In this document: positions 44,400 to 54,200 of the stretch, in pieces | Numbering within the stretch: position 1 is the first letter of the stretch | Layout: each line of letters opens with the position of its first letter | Origin: Lacunisphaera sp. | Lineage (GTDB): Bacteria; Verrucomicrobiota; Verrucomicrobiia; Opitutales; Opitutaceae | DNA length: 64,000 bases | Direction of reading: 5' to 3' | NCBI GenBank assembly: GCA_029945445.1 | Contig: JAQSCO010000060.1 | Location: 248,001 to 312,000, forward strand | Position numbers and translations under genes: made by a program | Notes under the pieces: model-generated | The model's database searches: none | The model's input: only the letters and a program-made list of their open reading frames with translations | What the model was told of the DNA's origin: nothing

Positions 44400-45878
44400 T
44401 CAATCGTCCAGCAGGGCCGGGTTGATCACTTCCTCGCCCTCCCCGACCCGGCGTTGGTTCTTGCGCGTGCCGCGCGCGGCGATGCGGTCCGCGGCCGAGC
44501 GATTCTGCTTGCCGATGAGATCGAAATGGATCGGGCAGCCGTCGAGGCCAAACTCCTTGACGAGGCCGGCCTCGAGGTAGCGGCGGTAGGACTCGGTCAG
44601 GCTGCGCTCCTGGTTGCAAAAAAGCTTCATGCGGAACGGCCGCGTGCCGGTCTGCGTGGCGTAGTAGACGCGGAAACGCGTGCCGTAGGTCGAGGGCGGC
44701 GGGGTGCGGTCGGCCAGCTTGACGATGGCCGCGTTGAGCTTGGCCGTGGGGATCTTCGTATCGAGGCGCTTGTCGAGCGCGCGGGCGGCGCGGAGCATGC
44801 GCTCGATCTCGTGGCCGGTCAGGGCCGAGACGAACATCACCGGTGCGCCGGGCGTGAAGAACAACTGGTCGAACATCGCCTTCTCGAACTTGTCGCGAAA
44901 ATCGCGCGCGTTCTGGTATTTTTCCATGCCCGGCTTCTTGCTGCGGAAGGCCTCGTGCACGAGGTCCCACTTGTTGACGACGATGACGATCGGCTTGGCC
45001 GCCTTGATGATCTCGCCGGCGATGGCCTTGTCCTGCCCCGTCACACCATCCATCGCGTCGAGCACCATGAAGGCGACGTCGGACTGGTGGATGGCCTCGA
45101 GCGAGCGCAGGCGGGAGAAATACTCGACCGACGACGACAGTTTCGTCGACGCGCGGATGCCGGCGGTGTCGATCAGCTTGAACGGCCACAGCTTCCCCTC
45201 GCGCGTGCGGAACACGAAGCTCAGTTCCACGGCGTCGCGCGTCGTGCCGGGGACGTCGCTGACAATCAGCCGGTCGCTCTTGAGGACGCGGTTGCTCAGG
45301 GAGGACTTGCCGACGTTCGGCCGGCCGACGAAGCAGATGTCAAGGCGCTCTTTGTCCCGCTCGTTCTCCTCCGGCACCGGGCCGAGCTTGGCCAGCACGG
45401 CGATGCGGATCTCGGCCTCGCCGTTGCCGTGCTCGGCGGAAAGATAGAACGGCTCGCCAAAACCGAGGCGGTAGAACTGGTCGATCTCGGCGATCTTCTC
45501 CTTGCCGCTGTCGGCCTTGTTGGCGACGAGCAGCACGTCCTTCTTGCTGCGCCGGAGCAGCTGCGCGATGCGCTCGTCGAGCGCGGTGACGCCCTCGCGG
45601 GCGTCGACGACAAACAGGATGACGTTGGCCGTGGTGATGGCGAAATGCACCTGCTCCTCGGAGGCCTTTGTGATGCGGGCCGGCGTGTCGCTGCCGGTCA
45701 GGCCCAGGCCGCCGGTGTCGAGCAGCGTGTAGGCGCCGTCCTTGACCTCGGCGGTGACGACGTCACGCGTGACACCCGGCATGTCATGGACGATGGAGAT
45801 GCGCTTCTGCGCCAGCCGGTTGAAGAAACGGCTTTTGCCCACATTGGGGCGACCGACGATGGCGACGATGCGTGACAT
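44400..45878 (-). CDS. der: Ribosome biogenesis GTPase Der (EngA)
   Basis: A 492-residue protein with two GTPase domains in tandem. Domain 1 has G-R-P-N-V-G-K-S-R-F-F-N-R-L (G1), D-T-G-G-L (G3) and N-K-A-D (G4); domain 2 has G-R-P-N-V-G-K-S-S-L-S-N-R, D-T-A-G-I-R and N-K-W-D. A KH-like C-terminal domain with P-R-P-F-R-M-K-L-F ends the protein. Der is essential for 50S ribosome assembly. The start M-S-R-I-V-A-I-V at 45878 is chosen over a longer frame. It is divergent from ffh. Confidence 0.95.
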   Translation of the reverse strand: MSRIVAIVGRPNVGKSRFFNRLAQKRISIVHDMPGVTRDVVTAEVKDGAYTLLDTGGLGLTGSDTPARITKASEEQVHFAITTANVILFVVDAREGVTALDERIAQLLRRSKKDVLLVANKADSGKEKIAEIDQFYRLGFGEPFYLSAEHGNGEAEIRIAVLAKLGPVPEENERDKERLDICFVGRPNVGKSSLSNRVLKSDRLIVSDVPGTTRDAVELSFVFRTREGKLWPFKLIDTAGIRASTKLSSSVEYFSRLRSLEAIHQSDVAFMVLDAMDGVTGQDKAIAGEIIKAAKPIVIVVNKWDLVHEAFRSKKPGMEKYQNARDFRDKFEKAMFDQLFFTPGAPVMFVSALTGHEIERMLRAARALDKRLDTKIPTAKLNAAIVKLADRTPPPSTYGTRFRVYYATQTGTRPFRMKLFCNQERSLTESYRRYLEAGLVKEFGLDGCPIHFDLIGKQNRSAADRIAARGTRKNQRRVGEGEEVINPALLDD

Positions 45879-46066
45879 AGCGTTAAGGTCTAAGCGACAA
45901 GCCCGGATAGTCAGCAAGAAGTTTCGGGGGGCAATTTACCGGGGTGGAACCCGGCCGCCGGGCGGGCTTGCCGCGCAGGCCATAGAAACGCGTCCGGGGG
46001 TCACGTCCCCTCTTTCCGCAGTTTAGTGTTTATTAGTGCCCAGTAGTGGTTTCAGTTCCGGGTTCC

Positions 46067-47410
46067 ATGTTCGAAAGCCTGACCGATAAACTGACCGGCG
46101 CCCTGCGCAACCTGCGCGGCGTCGGCTCCCTGACCGAGGTCAACATGGCGGATGCCCTCAAGGAAGTGCGCGCCGCCCTGCTGGCCGCCGACGTGCATTT
46201 CAAGGTCGCCCGCGAGTTCATCGACCGCGTGCAGGCCGAGTGCGCCGGCCAGAAGGTGCTTCAGTCGGTCACGCCCGGCCAGCAGGTCGTCAAGATCATC
46301 CACGACGAGCTCGTGAAGCTGCTTGGCGAGGGCACGACCGAGCTCGGCCAGAAGCGGCCGCTCAAGGTCCTCCTGGTCGGCCTCCACGGCTCCGGCAAAA
46401 CCACCTCGACCGCGAAGCTGGGCAAGCTGCTCAAGAAGAAAGGCAGCCGGCCGTTCCTCGTCGCCTGCGACGTCTACCGTCCCGCCGCCATTGACCAGCT
46501 CGAGATCCTCGCGAAGCAGGAGGAACTCGGCTTCTACGCCGACCGCGAGTCCAAGGACGTCCCCGCGATCGGCGCGCAGGGCCTCGACCTCGCGCTGCAG
46601 CAGAGCGCCGACGTGATCCTCTTCGACACCGCCGGCCGCCTGCAGATCGACACGGAGCTGATCGAGGAAGTCAAAAAGCTCCACGCCAGGATCCAGCCCG
46701 ACGAGGTGCTGCTCGTCGCCGACGGCGCGCTCGGCCAGGAGGCGGTGAATGTCGCCAAGGCCTTCCACGACGCGCTCAGCCTCACCGGCCTCGTGCTGAC
46801 GAAAATGGACGGTGACGCCCGCGGCGGTGCGGCGCTGTCCATCAAGTCGGTCACCGGCGTGCCCATCAAGTTCATCGGCACCGGTGAGAAGACGGCGGAC
46901 TTCGAGATCTTTTATCCCGACCGGCTTGCCTCGCGCATCCTTGGCATGGGCGACGTCGTGTCGCTCGTGGAGAAGGCGCAGGAGCACATCGACCAGAAGG
47001 ACGCCGAGCGCATGGCGGAGAAGATGCGCAAGGCGGACTTCAACCTGGAGGACTTTCTCGCGCAGATGCAGCAGGTGAAGAAGATGGGCTCGATGCAGTC
47101 CATCATGGGCATGATGCCCGGCATGAGCGGCCTGCAGGTGCCCGACGACGCCGAGCACCAGTTGAAGCGCACCGAGGCGATCATCCAGTCGATGACGATC
47201 CAGGAGCGCCGCAAGCCCGGCATTTTGAACGGCAACCGCCGCCTGCGCATCGCCAAGGGCGCAGGCGTGAAGGTCCTCGAGGTCAACCAGCTCATCAAGC
47301 AGTTCGAGCAGATGCAGAAACTCATGAAGATGATGAAGGGCGGCAACCAGAAGAAGCTGATGCGCCAGATGGAGCAGATGAAGGGCAGAGGGGGAATGCC
47401 CGGAATGTAG
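46067..47410 (+). CDS. ffh: Signal recognition particle protein Ffh
   Basis: A 447-residue protein of the SRP54 type: N-domain ([18 protein letters not shown]), G-domain with [13 protein letters not shown] (P-loop), D-T-A-G-R-L and [10 protein letters not shown], and the methionine-rich M-domain from about residue 330, with [13 protein letters not shown]. It binds signal peptides and 4.5S RNA for cotranslational targeting. The final [10 protein letters not shown] tail and the following noncoding bases are repeated 1.3 kb downstream (48696-48741). Confidence 0.95.
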   Translation: MFESLTDKLTGALRNLRGVGSLTEVNMADALKEVRAALLAADVHFKVAREFIDRVQAECAGQKVLQSVTPGQQVVKIIHDELVKLLGEGTTELGQKRPLKVLLVGLHGSGKTTSTAKLGKLLKKKGSRPFLVACDVYRPAAIDQLEILAKQEELGFYADRESKDVPAIGAQGLDLALQQSADVILFDTAGRLQIDTELIEEVKKLHARIQPDEVLLVADGALGQEAVNVAKAFHDALSLTGLVLTKMDGDARGGAALSIKSVTGVPIKFIGTGEKTADFEIFYPDRLASRILGMGDVVSLVEKAQEHIDQKDAERMAEKMRKADFNLEDFLAQMQQVKKMGSMQSIMGMMPGMSGLQVPDDAEHQLKRTEAIIQSMTIQERRKPGILNGNRRLRIAKGAGVKVLEVNQLIKQFEQMQKLMKMMKGGNQKKLMRQMEQMKGRGGMPGM

Positions 47411-47418
47411 CAAATTTT

Positions 47419-47436
47419 CCGCCAATTCGTTGGCGG
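47419..47436 (+). terminator. Hairpin with TTCG tetraloop downstream of ffh
   Basis: CCGCCAA (47419-47425), loop TTCG and TTGGCGG (47430-47436) form a perfect 7-bp stem capped by a very stable TTCG tetraloop. It begins nine bases after the ffh stop. There is no T-run, so it is a probable 3' end or processing signal rather than a classic terminator. Confidence 0.55.
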
Positions 47437-47514
47437 CGGCAAAAGCGAATATACGCGCCTTTTGTACTCACCCCCGCAACCGCAGGGCCGGCGGCGGCGT
47501 CTCCACAGCACGAC

Positions 47515-48303
47515 ATGAAAAAGATGCGGTGGGTTGGTTGGAGCAAGGGAGAACGAGCAGCGTTATTGTTGCTGCTGGTGGTGCTCGCCGGTTGCGGCAC
47601 GCCGCTGCCGCCGCAGGTGATCGTCGTGGGGGATGTGCCGGCCACGGGCCAGGAGGCCCGCCAGCCGGACGCTGAGCATCCGGTCTATTATTTCCCCTTG
47701 GCCGTCGGCTTCAAAGAGGTGGGGGCCATCGTCGCCGGGGAAAAACCGCCGCAGAAAAACGACGTGTCCCATGCGCTCGCTGTCGCGCTGGCCAAGCGGC
47801 ACTATCTCGTGATGAACGCCGTGCATGCGCCCGAGCAGCTGCTGGTTTTCTGGTGGGGCAGCATGAATCCGCAGATCGAGAATTTTGGTTCCAATGATCC
47901 GGCTGATCAGGTGTTTTTCAACGAACGCGAGATGCTGGCCCTAGTCGGCGCCTACAAAGCCGGCGGCATGGGCTGGAAGTCCGGCGACTTGCGGACCGCC
48001 GCGCGGGATGACCGGTATTTCGTGATCGTGATGGCCTTCGACTTCGCGGAGGCTCGCCAGCACAGGAAAAAGCTCCTTTGGATGACCAAGATGAGCACGG
48101 AGTCCGTGGGCACCGACCTGTCGAGCGTCATCCCGGCCTTGATCACGAGCGGCGGTCCGGCCTTTGGCCGGGATACGACCCCCGACTGGATTGACAGCGG
48201 GAAGCCACAAAAAGAGGAGCGGGTGATCCTTGGCCCCACCGAGATCAAGGAATACCTGCCGGCCGACAAAAAAGCGGCGGATCCTAAGCGGCCACCGCCG
48301 TGA
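47515..48303 (+). CDS. Lipoprotein of unknown function
   Basis: A 262-residue lipoprotein (lipobox V-L-A-G-C, Cys27). The mature protein is mostly alpha/beta, with a recognisable P-V-Y-Y-F-P-L-A-V-G-F-K-E-V-G, H-A-L-A-V-A-L-A-K-R-H-Y-L and V-I-V-M-A-F-D-F-A-E-A-R-Q, and ends in a lysine/proline-rich tail. I do not recognise a named family. The gene is in the same direction as ffh but separated by 104 nt with a hairpin, so it is probably a separate unit. The stop lies inside the hairpin at 48292-48312. Confidence 0.68.
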   Translation: MKKMRWVGWSKGERAALLLLLVVLAGCGTPLPPQVIVVGDVPATGQEARQPDAEHPVYYFPLAVGFKEVGAIVAGEKPPQKNDVSHALAVALAKRHYLVMNAVHAPEQLLVFWWGSMNPQIENFGSNDPADQVFFNEREMLALVGAYKAGGMGWKSGDLRTAARDDRYFVIVMAFDFAEARQHRKKLLWMTKMSTESVGTDLSSVIPALITSGGPAFGRDTTPDWIDSGKPQKEERVILGPTEIKEYLPADKKAADPKRPPP

Positions 48304-48312
48304 GGGCGGTGG
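48292..48312 (+). terminator. Hairpin overlapping the stop of the lipoprotein gene
   Basis: CCACCGCC (48292-48299), loop GTGAG, and GGCGGTGG (48305-48312) form a perfect 8-bp stem in which the TGA stop lies in the loop. No T-run follows, so this is a weak terminator candidate. Confidence 0.4.
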
Positions 48313-48907
48313 GACACCGAGGATACTTGCGGCTTTTGGACGATGGCCCGTGGGGTGCAAGGGGGACGACACATTCCATTTCGACCACGTCTTGCAAGGA
48401 TACCTCCATGGCGAGCCCACTGAAACATTTTACCACAGCTAGTTGAGGTCAGTTCCGAAGTAAGCGTTGTCCCTATTCGGCCCGCTTCGCCGGGGCGACG
48501 ACGAGAGCTCGGTCCAAGTTGAGCGGCGTCCAACTACCGCAAAGTTCGGGAATGAACTTTCCAAGCCTTACCCTAAAAGCGGCGGTGAAAATATACTCAC
48601 CTTTCTATACTCACCCTGCCCATTTCCCAGCGTCACAAGCGCACATCGACAAACAACGCTATCCCGATTTAGCCCTGAAAACACATCCACACACAATGGA
48701 GCAGATGCGCGGCAGAGGGGGAATGCCGGGAATGTAAGCAAGGCCACAGGGTCGAAACCCGGCGGATTGAGTGTGCCCGTATACTCGCCTTCTCGACTCA
48801 GGCGTGCCGGCATAACCATGGGCGGAGCCAGCACGCCGTAATTTTCCGCCCGCATATTTCTCCGCGTTAGTTCACCGGGCGCCGTCACAATGCCCGGAGG
48901 CGTCGAT
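48304..48907. other. 604-nt intergenic region with relic of the ffh 3' end
   Basis: The region holds a degenerate copy of the ffh tail at 48696-48741 and three copies (one of them after ffh itself) of a motif AATATACNCNCCTTT-like/TACTCACC: 47449-47475, about 48592-48618 and about 48780-48803. No intact gene was found; short frames that end in the relic are not credible genes. Both flanking genes point into the region. Confidence 0.6.
48696..48741 (+). pseudogene. Relic duplicate of the ffh C-terminal tail
   Basis: ATGGAGCAGATG followed by GGCAGAGGGGGAATGCC and GGAATGTA is shared with ffh at 47369-47413 (only a few changes, chiefly AAGG to CGCGG-type and one added base before the stop-distal GCAA). 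It encodes the peptide [13 protein letters not shown]. No other part of ffh is present, so this is a fragment, not a gene. Confidence 0.7.
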
Positions 48908-51142
48908 TCATGGCCGGGAAATCAGATCACGGGCGGCGGCATGCTCCGGGTTGAGGGCGAGCGCCCGGCGGGCCGCCGCTCGGGCGGCTTCGCGTTCACC
49001 GGTCTGCCAAAGGATGGTGGCCGCGGCGTAGGGATAGTCCGCGACCGCCGGGGCGATCTCCTCGGCCTGCTGGAGGGCGGCCAGCCCTTCCTTTGGGCGG
49101 CCAGTTTGCACCAACACGAGGGCCAGGTTATACCAAGCCCGGTCCAGGCCCGGCTCCCGGCGGACGGCCTCGCGCAAGGCCGCTTCCGCCTCGGCCATCT
49201 TGCGGATTCCGGCAAAGGCGAGTCCCGCCTCAAGGGCGAGCGGACCGTTGCGCGGATCCAGCTGGGCGGCCCGCCAAAGACTGGCGGCCGCTTCCGTGGA
49301 TCGGCCCAAGCCGTCCAACACGAAGCCCAAGGCCTCGTGCGCACCGGCGAAGTTCGGATCCCACGCGATGGCCTGGCGCATCGGGGCCTCCGCCTCGGCC
49401 GCCCGGCCGCGGTTGAAAAGATCCTGCCCCAGGCGGAGCTGGCCCGCGGGCTGGTCCGCGCTGAGTGTCAGATAGGCCGTAAGCTCGCGCCGTTCAACCG
49501 TATCGTCGCTCAATTCCGGTGAAAGCGCCCACGCGGCATCCAAGCGCACCAGCCGGGCAGGATCCTTGAGCAACGGCCGCAGCAGTTCGCGCGTCGCCGG
49601 CTGGGTTCCGAGCAGCTGCACCGCCGCCGAGCGCACCAGGGGACTCGGATCACCGACAGCTTTCTCTGCGGCCGCGCGAAGGCCGGCCTCCGCCGCCCAC
49701 GGGCGGGCGAGCAGCAGGATACTGGCTTTCCACGCTGGAACCTCCTCCCCCGCGAGCAGGGCCAGCAATGCGGCCGGCGCGCCGGGCGCGCCCTTCTGGG
49801 CCGCGTCCACCGCGCGGGCCCGGGCACGCTGGCGTGAATCCATGGCGGCGCCATACCAGCGGTCGCTCCACTCGATCTGCCAGTCCACGCCCTGGTCGGC
49901 GTGACAACGGGCGCAGGCGTTGGGAATGCCCAGTTCCTTGGTGAGGAGCGGATCCGGCCGGAGAAAACCATGATCGTGCCGCGCATCGCGCTGCATGTAG
50001 GTCGTCGTGGGCATGTGGCAGCTCACGCACTGATTGCCGGTGCTGTCCGCGCCATGATGGGAATGCGCCCCGGGATCGATGACCGGTGCGCTGCGCGTGT
50101 TGCCGAGCGTGTGGCATTGCAGGCAGAGCGCGTTGTTCGCGACCGGTGCGATGGTCTTGCCCGAATGGGGATCATGACAGTCGAGGCAGGTGACGCCCGC
50201 CTTGCCGCCCATCCGGCTGGTCAGCAGCGAAGTCCAGTTGAAGTCCTCGTCGCGCATCTGGCCGTCGGGATAGAACACGCCGGCGTCGATCGGAAGCGTG
50301 ACACGGAAGTGGTCGTCGTAGACCAGGCCCGGCCGCGGCTCGCCCGTGAGCAATTCGTTGCGGGCATGGCAGGGTGCGCAGGTCTGCTGGCTGCGGGTCC
50401 GGTCGGTCACGAGTTTCCGCAGGGCGGCGGAACTCTTGTAGCCCGGCGCGGCGTGGCCGGGCGTCAGGTCGCCGTGGCATTGCACGCAGCCGACGCCGTG
50501 TTCCAGCCAGGTCGAGGCGTAGGTGTCGGTCCCGGCCTGGTAGTTCTTCGCGTAATCGGTCAGATGACACAGGGCGCACATGGAATTCCAGTTCATGCCC
50601 CTGCCCTGCCAGTGGCCCCACTCGCCCGGCTGGCGCTGCTCCGCGCCGAACACGTCGAACCATTCCTGCTTCGCTGGATCGAAGGCGAGTTCGGCCGCCT
50701 GATACCGGCCGCCGCCGGCGGGCACGATGTATTGGCGCAGCGGCCGGCGGCCGAGGACGAATTCCGCCGTGTAGGAGAACGGCGCCCGGTCGGTGCGCTC
50801 CTCGGTAAAGGCCGGTTGCCCCGCGACCCAGGCCAGCCGATAGCGGATGCCATTCTGTTCGACCACACGCGGAGCACCAAACGCCGCCGCGTCGAGCGCC
50901 GCAGCAACCGGCCGGTGCGCCTGGGCGTGATCCGATTCGGCCCAGACCCGGTAAATGTCCTGGTGGCAGGCGCGGCAGTCCGCGGAATTGCGGCCCGCCA
51001 GAACCGGCGGGCGCGAGCTGGTCGACGACTGGCCGGTCACCGCCAGCTGGCGCCAAGCCAGCAAACCGGCACCCGCCAGCACAGCCGCACACCCGAGTCC
51101 GAGGGCGAGGCGTTGGCGGGGCGCGTTAGCGGAGATGATCAT
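48908..51142 (-). CDS. Octaheme c-type cytochrome with HEAT and TPR repeats
   Basis: A 744-residue protein with an N-terminal signal anchor (L-A-L-G-L-G-C-A-A-V-L-A-G-A-G-L-L-A-W). Eight C-x-x-C-H haem-binding motifs occur at about residues 56, 189, 219, 255, 319, 340, 372 and 410. A HEAT-like region (A-L-L-A-L-L-A-G-E-E, V-G-D-P-S-P-L-V-R-S-A-A-V-Q-L-L) follows at about 450-545 and TPR helices at about 575-735. It should be an exported multihaem electron carrier or enzyme; haem iron spacing does not identify the reaction. The start at 51142 gives the signal anchor; the GH2 gene is 89 nt upstream on the same strand. Confidence 0.85.
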   Translation of the reverse strand: MIISANAPRQRLALGLGCAAVLAGAGLLAWRQLAVTGQSSTSSRPPVLAGRNSADCRACHQDIYRVWAESDHAQAHRPVAAALDAAAFGAPRVVEQNGIRYRLAWVAGQPAFTEERTDRAPFSYTAEFVLGRRPLRQYIVPAGGGRYQAAELAFDPAKQEWFDVFGAEQRQPGEWGHWQGRGMNWNSMCALCHLTDYAKNYQAGTDTYASTWLEHGVGCVQCHGDLTPGHAAPGYKSSAALRKLVTDRTRSQQTCAPCHARNELLTGEPRPGLVYDDHFRVTLPIDAGVFYPDGQMRDEDFNWTSLLTSRMGGKAGVTCLDCHDPHSGKTIAPVANNALCLQCHTLGNTRSAPVIDPGAHSHHGADSTGNQCVSCHMPTTTYMQRDARHDHGFLRPDPLLTKELGIPNACARCHADQGVDWQIEWSDRWYGAAMDSRQRARARAVDAAQKGAPGAPAALLALLAGEEVPAWKASILLLARPWAAEAGLRAAAEKAVGDPSPLVRSAAVQLLGTQPATRELLRPLLKDPARLVRLDAAWALSPELSDDTVERRELTAYLTLSADQPAGQLRLGQDLFNRGRAAEAEAPMRQAIAWDPNFAGAHEALGFVLDGLGRSTEAAASLWRAAQLDPRNGPLALEAGLAFAGIRKMAEAEAALREAVRREPGLDRAWYNLALVLVQTGRPKEGLAALQQAEEIAPAVADYPYAAATILWQTGEREAARAAARRALALNPEHAAARDLISRP

Positions 51143-51231
51143 GGCAAGAGTAACCGGAGCATGAACCGTCAACCTTGGTCATGACGAGCGGGAACAGAAA
51201 TCCCGGTCAACCCGGCGGCACGCCGACGGGT

Positions 51232-54200
51232 TTACGGCGAGGGCTGGGCGGCGTTCACGAACACGATATACATGTTGGCCTGGGTGATCGTGGTGTCCTC
51301 GGTGTTGGCCCCGAGGGTCAGGCTCTCCGCGGTTTTCACGCGGCGCGAGAAGAGATCCATTTTCTTCCCGGCCACCGTCAGCGCCGTCCCGGCCGGCTGA
51401 AACTGCTTGGTCAGCCAGGACGGACGAGGCAGGCGGTTGTCATGGGCGATCCAGACGACCGTGTTGCTCGTGACCGCCAGCTCCATTAGGTCCACGGCGC
51501 TGTAGAGGGCGTCGCGGTAGTCAGCCTGCACCCAGTCGGCGCCCACGAGCGCGCCGGGCAAGGCCACGAAGGGAATGTCGCTGTTCACATACGCGTTCCG
51601 ATTGTCGGCAGCGTTGATCTCGACATGGACGGTGCCGGCATAGGGCGCCGTGTAGTTCAGGGTCTGGATAAACCGGCCCAGCATCGCCGGGCCCACGACC
51701 GGACGCGCGGCCTCCGCGAGGACGATGGTGCGCGCCGGGGCTTGCGGCGCGAGAACCGGCCGCGGCATTTCCGGCAGCGCGCCGGTGAACGCGCGGGAAT
51801 CCACCGAGGCGGCGGCGGGCTTCAGGCCTTCGCTGCGCGCGGTGACGGACAATTTGCCCGCCGTGCGTCCGGCCCGCACGGCGACCCGGTTGATGCCGGC
51901 CTCGAGATCAAGGAAGGGGTTGTTGATGGAATTGATCTTGCCGCTGTTGTAGCCGCCGCGCCAGGTGCCGGGGCCGGTGAACTCAAAGTCCACGCGCTGC
52001 TGGAAGGTCGGGCAGCGGTCGCCCTTGGCGTCAACCGCCTCGACATCGAACAGGGCGACATCGGCGCCGTCGGCCAGCAGGCCGCCCTGACCGGTGACGG
52101 GGGTGATCCGCAGCGCGACCGGGGCGCCGACGGTGTGCCGGGAGTCGGTGGCGACGACCTGGCCAGCACGGGAAGCGACGGCCTTGAGCTCACCCGGCGC
52201 GAAGGCGATGTCAGGAAAGGTGAACAGGTAGCGGTCCGAGACCTGGCCGTGGCCGAGCGACTTGCCGTTAAGGAAGAGTTCGACATCGGCGCCGTTGGAA
52301 GCGACGAAGACAGTCTTCTTGGTGCCCGCGGGGTAGTTCCAGTGTCCGATGAGATGCACCTGCGGGTCATCACGGAACATCGCGGCGGTGACGTAATAGG
52401 CCTCCTTCGGCAGGCGGACACCGTCCACCTCGCCGCTGGTGCGGGCGACTTCGACGGCCACCCGGCCGCCGCTGGTGCTGTCGCTGAACAGCCAGTTCGC
52501 ACCGCCGGCGTGTTCGGGCCGGCCAAGTTTCTTCACGTATTGGCCGACCTGGTTGACGGCGAACTGCTCGGAGGTGAGCTGGTAGGTCTGGCCCTTGGCC
52601 TCGGGGTAGCCGAAGTTCGGCGGGGAGAAGTTGTCCCAGACGCGGCGCGGAGATTCCTCGCGGTCGTATTCGCCTTCGACGACGGGCAGGCGGGCGATCT
52701 CGCGGCCGCCCTCGGTGCCGACGCCGACGTCCATGAACTCGGCAGTGATGGCGTCCGCGCGGCGGTGGGCGTAGGCGCGGCCCCCGTGCGGATCATATTT
52801 GTCCATCAGGTCGCGCAATTCCTTCGCGTGCTCGCGGGTGACTTTTTGGTTGCCGCCTTCCCAGATGAAGATCGACGGGTTGTTGCGGTAGTAGATCAGG
52901 ACGTCGCGAAAATCCGCCACCCGCAGGGCCCAGGCGCCGCCGACGGTGTCGTGCTCACCATCGCCGCCGGGCTGCAGGGTGATGATGCCGAGCCGGTCGT
53001 TCGCCGTGATCTCCGCCGGGCCGGCGGGCACGTGACCCCAGCGGATGAAATTCCCGCCCGCTTCGCGCATGAGCCGCGCGGTGTAGAAGTGCATCCAATC
53101 CGGCTGGGCGGCGCCCAGGCCCGGCCATTCGTTGGTGGCCTTCTGGCCCCAGCCATGGAGCTTCAGGTGGGCGCCGTTGACAAAGAGGCCGGCGTCAGCG
53201 GTCCACCGGATGGCACGGATGCCGAGGGGGATTTCCGTGGTGTCGACGACCTGCCCGCCGGTGCGGAGCGTGATGGCGACGCGGTAAAGGTGCGGATAGG
53301 CGGGCTCCCAGAGACGCGGACCAGGAATGACGGCCGCGAGGCTGAGCTGCTTCGTCTCGCCGGCGGCGAGTTGCTCCGTGAACCGGAGCGCGCAGACGGA
53401 TTTGCCGTCGGCGTCGAACATCTCGGCGACGGCTTCAAGCTTGGCGGGCGCGGCGCGGTCGTTCCGGACGGGAATATTCACGCCGACCTTGGCCGATTTC
53501 TCGGTGATGTCGGTCGCGTAGGCGTAGGGTCCCTCGGTCTGGAGAAAACTGTAGAGCGGCAGCTCGACGTGCAGCGGATCGGTCACGATCAGACGGACAT
53601 TGCGATAGATGCCGCCGTGCGCGGGATGCCAGTGCGGGTTGTTCCAAGGGATCTGGTCGGCCTGCAGTTCATCCAGCGTGGCGGGAATGGACTCCTCCAT
53701 CTGCCTGGAGATCACCGCGAGGTTGGGGTGGGTCTTCTCGTTGGTCGCCGCCTGCGGATCGATCGCCGGATCCATCGGATCCTTCATGAACCGGTTGTCG
53801 GCCATCACCGCCAGGACGTTGGGTGCGCCGATGTTCAGGTGCGGCGTCAGGTCGAAGCCGAAGGGCGTGAAGCCTCCCTTGGCGGTGCCGAGCTTGACGC
53901 CGTTGAGGTAAACCTCGGCGACCTGGCGCACGGCCTCGAACTCGATGAACACTTTCTTGCCCGCCCACGCGGCCGGCGCGTCGAAGGTCTTCCGATACCA
54001 GGTGCGGCCGCTCCACTGGATCTGCTCCCCGCGATGGCCGGGCGTGGACCAGTTGTCGAAGGTGTCGGTGTCGTTGAAGGTGTGCGGGGCGGACACGCCA
54101 GCCCAGGCCGCGTCGTTGAACGCCGGCGCCTCCGCCCCGGCCGGGTCGGCCTTGAGGAACTTCCAGTCGGGATTGAAATTCAGCGTGCTGCGCTGGGCGA

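Noticed and set aside
48519-48737. A 72-codon open frame ending in [13 protein letters not shown]
   Set aside because: Only the end matches ffh; the preceding sequence has no coding character. It is kept as a relic and not as a gene.
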